A DNA stretch of 64,000 bases from Sporodiniella umbellata. Taxonomy: Eukaryota; Mucoromycota; Mucoromycetes; Mucorales; Rhizopodaceae. The translations under genes and the position numbers were made by a program. The notes beneath the pieces were generated by a model. It searched no databases, was not told the origin of the DNA, and saw nothing but the letters and a program-made list of their open reading frames with translations. Below are positions 59,041 to 64,000 of this stretch, piece by piece. Positions within the stretch are counted from its first letter, which is position 1; every line of letters starts with the position of its first letter. The stretch covers positions 1 to 64,000 of the forward strand of contig JAIXMR010000096.1 in NCBI GenBank assembly GCA_025677835.1, written 5' to 3'.

Positions 59041-59085
59041 AAAAGAAGAAAAGAAAACAATAAAAAAAAAAAAAACTAAACGTCT

Positions 59086-59997
59086 CTATTCTTTTTTAGC
59101 CTTCTTTTCTTTTTTAGCCTTCTTTTCTTTTTTAGCCTTTTTCTCTTTCTTTTCCTTTTTCTCTTTCTTTTCCTTTTTCTCTTTCTTTTCCTTTTTCTCT
59201 TTCTTTTCTTTCTTTTCCTCTTTCTTTGCCTTTTTTGCCTTTTTCTTTTCCTTTTTGTCTTCGGATCGCCTTCGTTTTTTGGTATCCAACGTATTCTCAT
59301 CGTCTTCAGGAGAACGTACGTACTCCTTCATGACTCTCTTGAATTTCCCAGTCTGATCAACCAAGCCTCTTCCTCCTTTTCTAGCTGTACGGCCTTCACA
59401 CGCAGCAAAGAGATCAGCATCTGAGATTTTGACGGAAAAGTCCTTTGTTTCGTCTAGATCATCATTTTCTCCATCGACCTCAGCTTTAGGCGCACTCTTT
59501 ACAAAAGTACCATAGAGCGAGGCCGAGGCCAATTTCTGGGCGATACTGCCATGAAGATCAGTAACACTATCCATCATATTACGCTGATCTGCCATGGAGC
59601 CCATGGAGGCAGGTTCTTTTTTTTCAACGGCTTGGCCCGTAGGTCGTTGTGTGGAAATGATACCTGTGGTCGATCGGCGGTCTTTAGCTTTGGTCTTGGC
59701 CACCACCTTGACTTGCCCACTCTCTTCTTTTTGAACAGAAACCGCATTGGCCCCTTTGTTATAAAGATGGTCCCACCAAGCAAATTCCCATTGGCCGCCG
59801 TTTACACCCACACCCTTCTTGTCGTTCTTGATAGAAACACTGATATGTTTGGCATTTCCGTCTTTTTCTTTACCAAGACCTTCACCTCTAAATACAAGCT
59901 CAATAAACCTGCTTCTCTCTTTATGCTTCTTTACTTACTTGGACCAGCCAAATTTTTCAAGTTGAGATTGTGCAAATGATCCTTGCCACTTTTCCAT
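59086..59997 (-). CDS. G-patch protein, GPATCH4/Tma23-like
   Basis: Two exons on the minus strand (59997-59939, 59887-59086) join to 286 residues. The N-terminus is a G-patch (FGWSKGEGLGK at about 16-26) in the order typical of GPATCH4 and PINX1-type proteins. A conserved WWDHLYN motif follows near residue 60, then ADLFAACEGRTARKG. The last 65 residues are an almost pure Lys/Glu array (repeats of KKEK and KKAK), encoded by a degenerate short tandem repeat. G-patch proteins of this group sit in the nucleolus and stimulate a DEAH helicase (DHX15/Prp43) in ribosome or snRNA maturation. The PIP5K gene starts its 3' end 130 bp upstream. Confidence 0.85.
59096..59270. repeat. Short tandem repeat coding for Lys/Glu tail
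   Basis: Units of roughly 15-18 bases (tttctcttt/ttttagcc variants) repeat through the 3' end of the G-patch gene. They keep the reading frame and yield KKEK/KKAK blocks. Confidence 0.8.
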
Positions 59998-60127
59998 TGT
60001 TAATTCAAAAAGCAAGAAAAAAAAAAATTAAATAAATTTTTTCGTTTTGACAGATAAATAATTTTTTTCTCTCTCTCTGCCAATAAGAATAAAGGCTTTC
60101 TTTTATTTTAATATTAGGATCTTGTTA

Positions 60128-62135
60128 TTATTTTGAAGAATATTTTTTCTTTGATTTCAATTTATATTCAAGAGGGATATCATCGTTATGCTCTAGCACT
60201 GCACGAGCCATGAATCCCAAAAACCGCTGGCCATATTGGGATGGTTTGACAGCTGAAATGCCATATTTGTCTTTGGTAGTGATGGATTTAAAAACATGTT
60301 CTGATTTCTTCTTGATGTCATAAGGAGTAAGGATATCGATAATGCCCAGAGAGTAAAGGACGGGTAAAGGGCGGTTTTCTTCATCTGTTGCTTGGAATCC
60401 GCTATCGTCTGCATAAAATACACAGTTACGACGTCTATAGAAAGAACTTTGAATACAGGTGCCTTTCAAAATACACTATATGTTTGTTTTTCTTACTCTT
60501 GAGCGTCATCAGGTAATTGAGAGACATCAAGTCTATGAGGATTGGCTTCTAGAATTGCTTCTCTCACTACTTGAGCTTTACTAGATCGATGTCTCATAAG
60601 TGTGATTCGACGTTGGATGGATTTTGTGTTTGGATGAAAGGTTTGAAGTGTCGAATCTCTTACGTTGTCTCGATTACCACGCAACATATCATGAATGCCA
60701 ACCAGCAGACTATAGTCCATGATATTAAGTTGGGATAATAACTAACGATAAAATGCATAAGAGACAAACTTCACTTCTTTTTTTCGTCAAGACTTACAGT
60801 AACATCGCGAACTAATTGATTGATAAACATCTTTCTTTTCTTGGGTCCCAGCTGAAGCTTTCTTTGTTTGGATTCCCAGTTCAAGTCTTTCATCACCGCA
60901 TAAGGGTTCTTGAGCACCTCTTCCTCTGGTAAAAGTCGACCCAGGGTGGATCCCTAGAAAAAGATGAGTGCGTGGTGTGCGTGGAAGGCTTTACCTTTAA
61001 ATCGTATGTTTCATGGATATCTTTACTAGGAGGAAACACGTTGCTCATGACGACAAAGTGTATTTTTTTCCCATGAGGTAGTTTAATTCGATGTAAGCCA
61101 TAGTATCGACATAGGAGAGTGCTTGGGTTGTCGTTGATATGCTATGGATATTTATGGGTTAAAAGAGACGGAGAAAGAAAAAAGGAGAATAATTTACGTT
61201 GTAATAATCTTTCAGAATGTTTCTCATAAATTTGTGCTCAGTATAGTGAATTGTCTTGATAATAAATCGATAATCTCTAGAGTAATAAAAGAAACTTCCG
61301 CTTTTTCCTGGCGAGCCCAATTCAGATAGAATATATTTGCTCGTCAAAGAAATCTAGAGTAGAAAAAAAGAAGGCTATTTTATCAATACCAAATGAAAAA
61401 GGGCACTCTCTTTTGCTTTACCAGGTAATCAGCGGGATCCACACCGAACTTTTCTCTTAGATGGCGAAATACCCAAGGTGCATAATCTTTAAATTTAAAA
61501 TCATATTTAGCACCAGGTGTCAGCTCATCACCGGTCACGTCAAAAGCCAATTTGTGAGCTGATAAAAAATCCTCATCTATAACCTTTCTATCGATTTTAG
61601 CGGTGACTCTGCTGACAGCGATACGAATGCCTGTGAGCATATTGTACATCAAAACATAATTTCGATGGCCTTCTGAAATCCGGGTACCCATTAAGACCTT
61701 ATCATCATCGTCCTGCAATAATCGAGAGAGTCTTTTGAAAGTACTCTTTCGATGGGTCAATTCCTTTTGTAATTCCTCTGATCTTTTCATCAAATCTACT
61801 TTTTCCTTGTCTTCTATCTGTTGTCGAACGGATTTCAGTGGATAGCCTGTGGAGTAGTGGCGTGACATGGGCGGGGCCTTTTTGGCTGGGCTGCTAGGAT
61901 CTTTGTCAATTGAAGTGGTCGAGTACCTTTTCAAAATAGAGGATTTCAAAACTTCCTCATTGTTCTCAGGAACGATTGGATCTTCTTCAGTTACTGTCGT
62001 ACGAGTGTAGTCGTCGCTATTCGTGGCAGGAATAGGAGGTGTTGTAATTGAGTGTAGGTCCACATTACTATATTCCACAGGCTTCGTTTGATATACGCCG
62101 CTATCCTCTGAACTATATCTTGTCATTGCCGACAT
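60128..62135 (-). CDS. MSS4: Phosphatidylinositol-4-phosphate 5-kinase, Mss4-like
   Basis: Six exons on the minus strand (62135-61422, 61353-61198, 61141-60995, 60953-60798, 60741-60497, 60434-60128) join in phase to 574 residues. The first 120 are disordered with Ser/Thr-Pro sites. The PIPK domain (about 140-565) shows [14 protein letters not shown], the glycine-rich [11 protein letters not shown], the catalytic lysine context [26 protein letters not shown] and the specificity-loop segment [19 protein letters not shown]. It makes PI(4,5)P2 at the plasma membrane, controlling actin, endocytosis and polarised growth. The protein is shorter than yeast Mss4 (about 780), the difference lying in the N-terminal tail. 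The ATG at 62135 is the first in frame. Confidence 0.93.
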
Positions 62136-62969
62136 ACTTGTTGTCTAAAGGAAACCGGGCAAATAATAACAAAAAAAAAAAAAGCAAGAACTTTTATTGT
62201 TTTCTTAATATAGGAAAGAGAAAGAAAAGAGTACTACAAAAATAAATATTTATTTTATTAGGTTATGGACGGATATAGATTTTGAATCTGAATTTTAATA
62301 TAATAATAAACTAAATTTATTAGATATTCTTTTTTTCTATAGCGCCAACATAAGACCAATGGAATAAAAACGTCTGCGATGAAAACACTACTATCAAATA
62401 GCATTGACAGAAACACGTAGTTGCATATTGGCTATAAATTGTTTCAAACAATAACGTTCAAAAGCGCCTTTATTGAAGATTTGTAGGAAAGTGCAATTGT
62501 CTTGCTACAATACCAATGGGAGTTACACTACTGCACCAAAGGATGAATCAAAGTTTTCTAGAGAAAAAGCACTATTAAGGTGACAATAAATATGGTTTTT
62601 GGGCTTTAGGTGGTGTGGAAAGGATACTAAAAAAAAGAGACTGTTCTCGACAGAAACTCTTTTAAACATTACAGCACAACATGTTTTTCCTGATTCGGTT
62701 GTTTACGTTGACCTATAAAAAGACCTTATCTCTTTGTGTAAGTTGGAATACGCCCTTGAGATAATGGATCATGAGAAAGAACACGTTACAGACGAGACTG
62801 TGAATACCAACACTGTTTAAGAAACACGAAACAGTGGATGCGAACATGAAGATGTTTTTGAAAAGTTTCTTGAATAAATTTGTATGAAGACTAAATAAAT
62901 AAATAAAAACCTATGGAATAGATTCTTTGATTTGTGATAAAACGCCCCTTTTTGTTCCCTTTATTATTA
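62136..62969. other. AT-rich spacer up to a transposon edge
   Basis: Includes the PIP5K promoter region. No gene or clear element is visible. Confidence 0.45.
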
Positions 62970-64000
62970 CAGTAAACCCAGCATCAAATTGCGGAATTAG
63001 AAAAAATAATAGCGGGAAATAAATGTTCAAAGTGCGGCTTTTTCAAAAATCAAATCGCGGTTTTTTGTGAACTGAAATTGCGGTAAAGCGGAAGGGGTTT
63101 ATATGCTTATAGGAGTTCTTTATTTCTATGCTCTTCGAACTGATTACATGAGTATTGTATAAAGGCTTATAAATATTGGGTAAGAGAATTGTTGCATACA
63201 TATGAAGCTCTTGTCTTAAGATTTTCATCATTAGAAAACGTTCTTTACAACAGACCAAAATTGCTCAATTGGGTTTAGCTCGGGTGAATATGGGGGCATA
63301 CATATGCCTATAATTTCTTGAAGTGATCAATTCGTCAATACCACTATATGTATGAGTAGGTACATTGTCCACAACAATACAAAAGCCGTTCATAAGAGGG
63401 TTCATATCCATTTCATCAGGGTTTCTTGAATAAAAACTAAATGGTGGCTGGTTTTGATGCTTTTTGGCTCTTTAACATTTGGTATGTGCTTTCTTTTTCT
63501 TCCAATGCTGTCAATTCTACGTTGTTTAGAATTTTTTGCCACTCTAATCTCAATGTCTGCTACCCTATTGCACTGATAGCACTCAATATTGTATAGGAGG
63601 TTGCTTTGGTCGATTTGGTTTCTACAATTACCGGCATACCAACTGTGGATCAGGCTGAAGTTAGGCGCATATTCATGTCAAATCCATTTTCATCCACAAC
63701 AACACAATTAGAAAGATAGTCAATATCAGTTGATGTCCAGCGCTCTACCCATTCAAAGCACTGTCGAGGTTTATCTTCAGATTTTTGTTCAGTAGGATCT
63801 AATGCAGCTCTTTTGAGCGAAAAATTGCATTCAGTTTTTATAAAGTTACGTGTACTAATTTCTTTCAAACTGAAATTCTCAAACGACTTTGTCAAACTGT
63901 CAACAAAATCTACAACACGTGTTTGAAGGTTTTGATCGTATAGATTAATAGTATACTCTTTATGCTCTTGCTACAATATTCCAGTTTTTTGCTCGTCCTT
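62970..64000 (-). mobile_element. Tc1/mariner-type element, truncated by window edge
   Basis: The left terminus appears to be TA followed by CAGTAAACCCAGC at 62968-62982, the usual CAGT start of this superfamily. A decayed transposase on the minus strand fills 63240-64000. The right terminus lies outside the window. Confidence 0.7.
63240..64000 (-). pseudogene. Broken Tc1/mariner DDE transposase
   Basis: Fragments in different frames carry the catalytic triad of a DDE transposase. The first Asp is in CVVVDENGFD (codon 63702-63704), the second in IVVDNVPTH (63367-63369), and the Glu in SPELNPIEQFW (63279-63281). The distances between these codons are not multiples of three, and a TGA interrupts the frame at 63650-63652 where a Trp is usual, so the gene is inactive. 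The N-terminal part continues beyond the window end; the visible upstream frame (LYDQNLQTRVVDFVDSL) is open. The transposase would have moved elements with CAGT ends and TA targets. Confidence 0.85.

Noticed and set aside
1..64000. CRISPR arrays, rRNA, tRNA, biosynthetic cluster or defence island
   Set aside because: No spaced direct repeats, no tRNA/rRNA signatures, and gene content is ordinary eukaryotic housekeeping; repeats present are microsatellites and transposon arms.

Overview
The window reads as a nuclear contig of an early-diverging, AT-rich fungus, most likely Mucoromycota and probably Mucorales. The evidence is many short GT..AG introns (mostly 40-70 nt, often with CTAAC/CTAAT-like branch sites), frequent long A/T homopolymers in introns and spacers, and gene families typical of such fungi (MDL-type ABC half-transporter, NAD-IDH, Atg14, Spa2, Gyp5-type TBC, Mss4-type PIP kinase, Rua1-type regulator). 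All gene models here were assembled by hand from splice sites and reading-frame continuity. No search was run, so family names rest on recognised motifs.

Layout. 1-4.1 kb: a 3.56-kb foldback DNA transposon (TA target duplication, CAGTGAGAACGG termini, 672-bp inverted arms). 4.3-8.1 kb: a mitochondrial ABC half-transporter convergent with NAD-isocitrate dehydrogenase subunit 1. 10-13.3 kb: an M20 amidohydrolase and an unrecognised six-exon-scale gene. 13.8-20.7 kb: a large KH/DUF7905-like protein divergent from a TBL1/Sif2-type LisH-WD40 protein, followed by an Atg14-like autophagy gene. 20.8-22.3 kb: a Sel1-repeat protein of the Chs4/Skt5 kind. 26.6-28.4 kb: an FYR-domain nuclear protein. 31.6-32.3 kb: an unrecognised two-exon gene. 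32.4-33.5 kb: a second, 1-kb foldback element. 33.5-44.5 kb: a gene desert with one tiny Cys-rich gene. 44.5 kb: a small charged protein. 46.3-53 kb: Spa2, a Rua1-C regulator and a TBC Rab-GAP. 57-62.1 kb: a Cdc20/Fizzy-like WD40 protein, a two-TM protein, a GPATCH4-like G-patch protein and a PIP5-kinase. 63-64 kb: a broken Tc1/mariner transposase whose element starts at 62970 and runs off the window.

The genes are a typical eukaryotic mixture with no operon logic. A loose theme of polarity and membrane trafficking (Spa2, Gyp5-like GAP, PIP5K, Chs4-like activator, Atg14) fits hyphal growth, but adjacency does not imply co-regulation. I found no tRNA, rRNA, CRISPR or biosynthetic cluster. The most unusual material is the foldback elements, a 109-nt hairpin with competing stems (31260-31368), several unrecognised spliced small genes, and a Fizzy-family protein with a diverged C-box.
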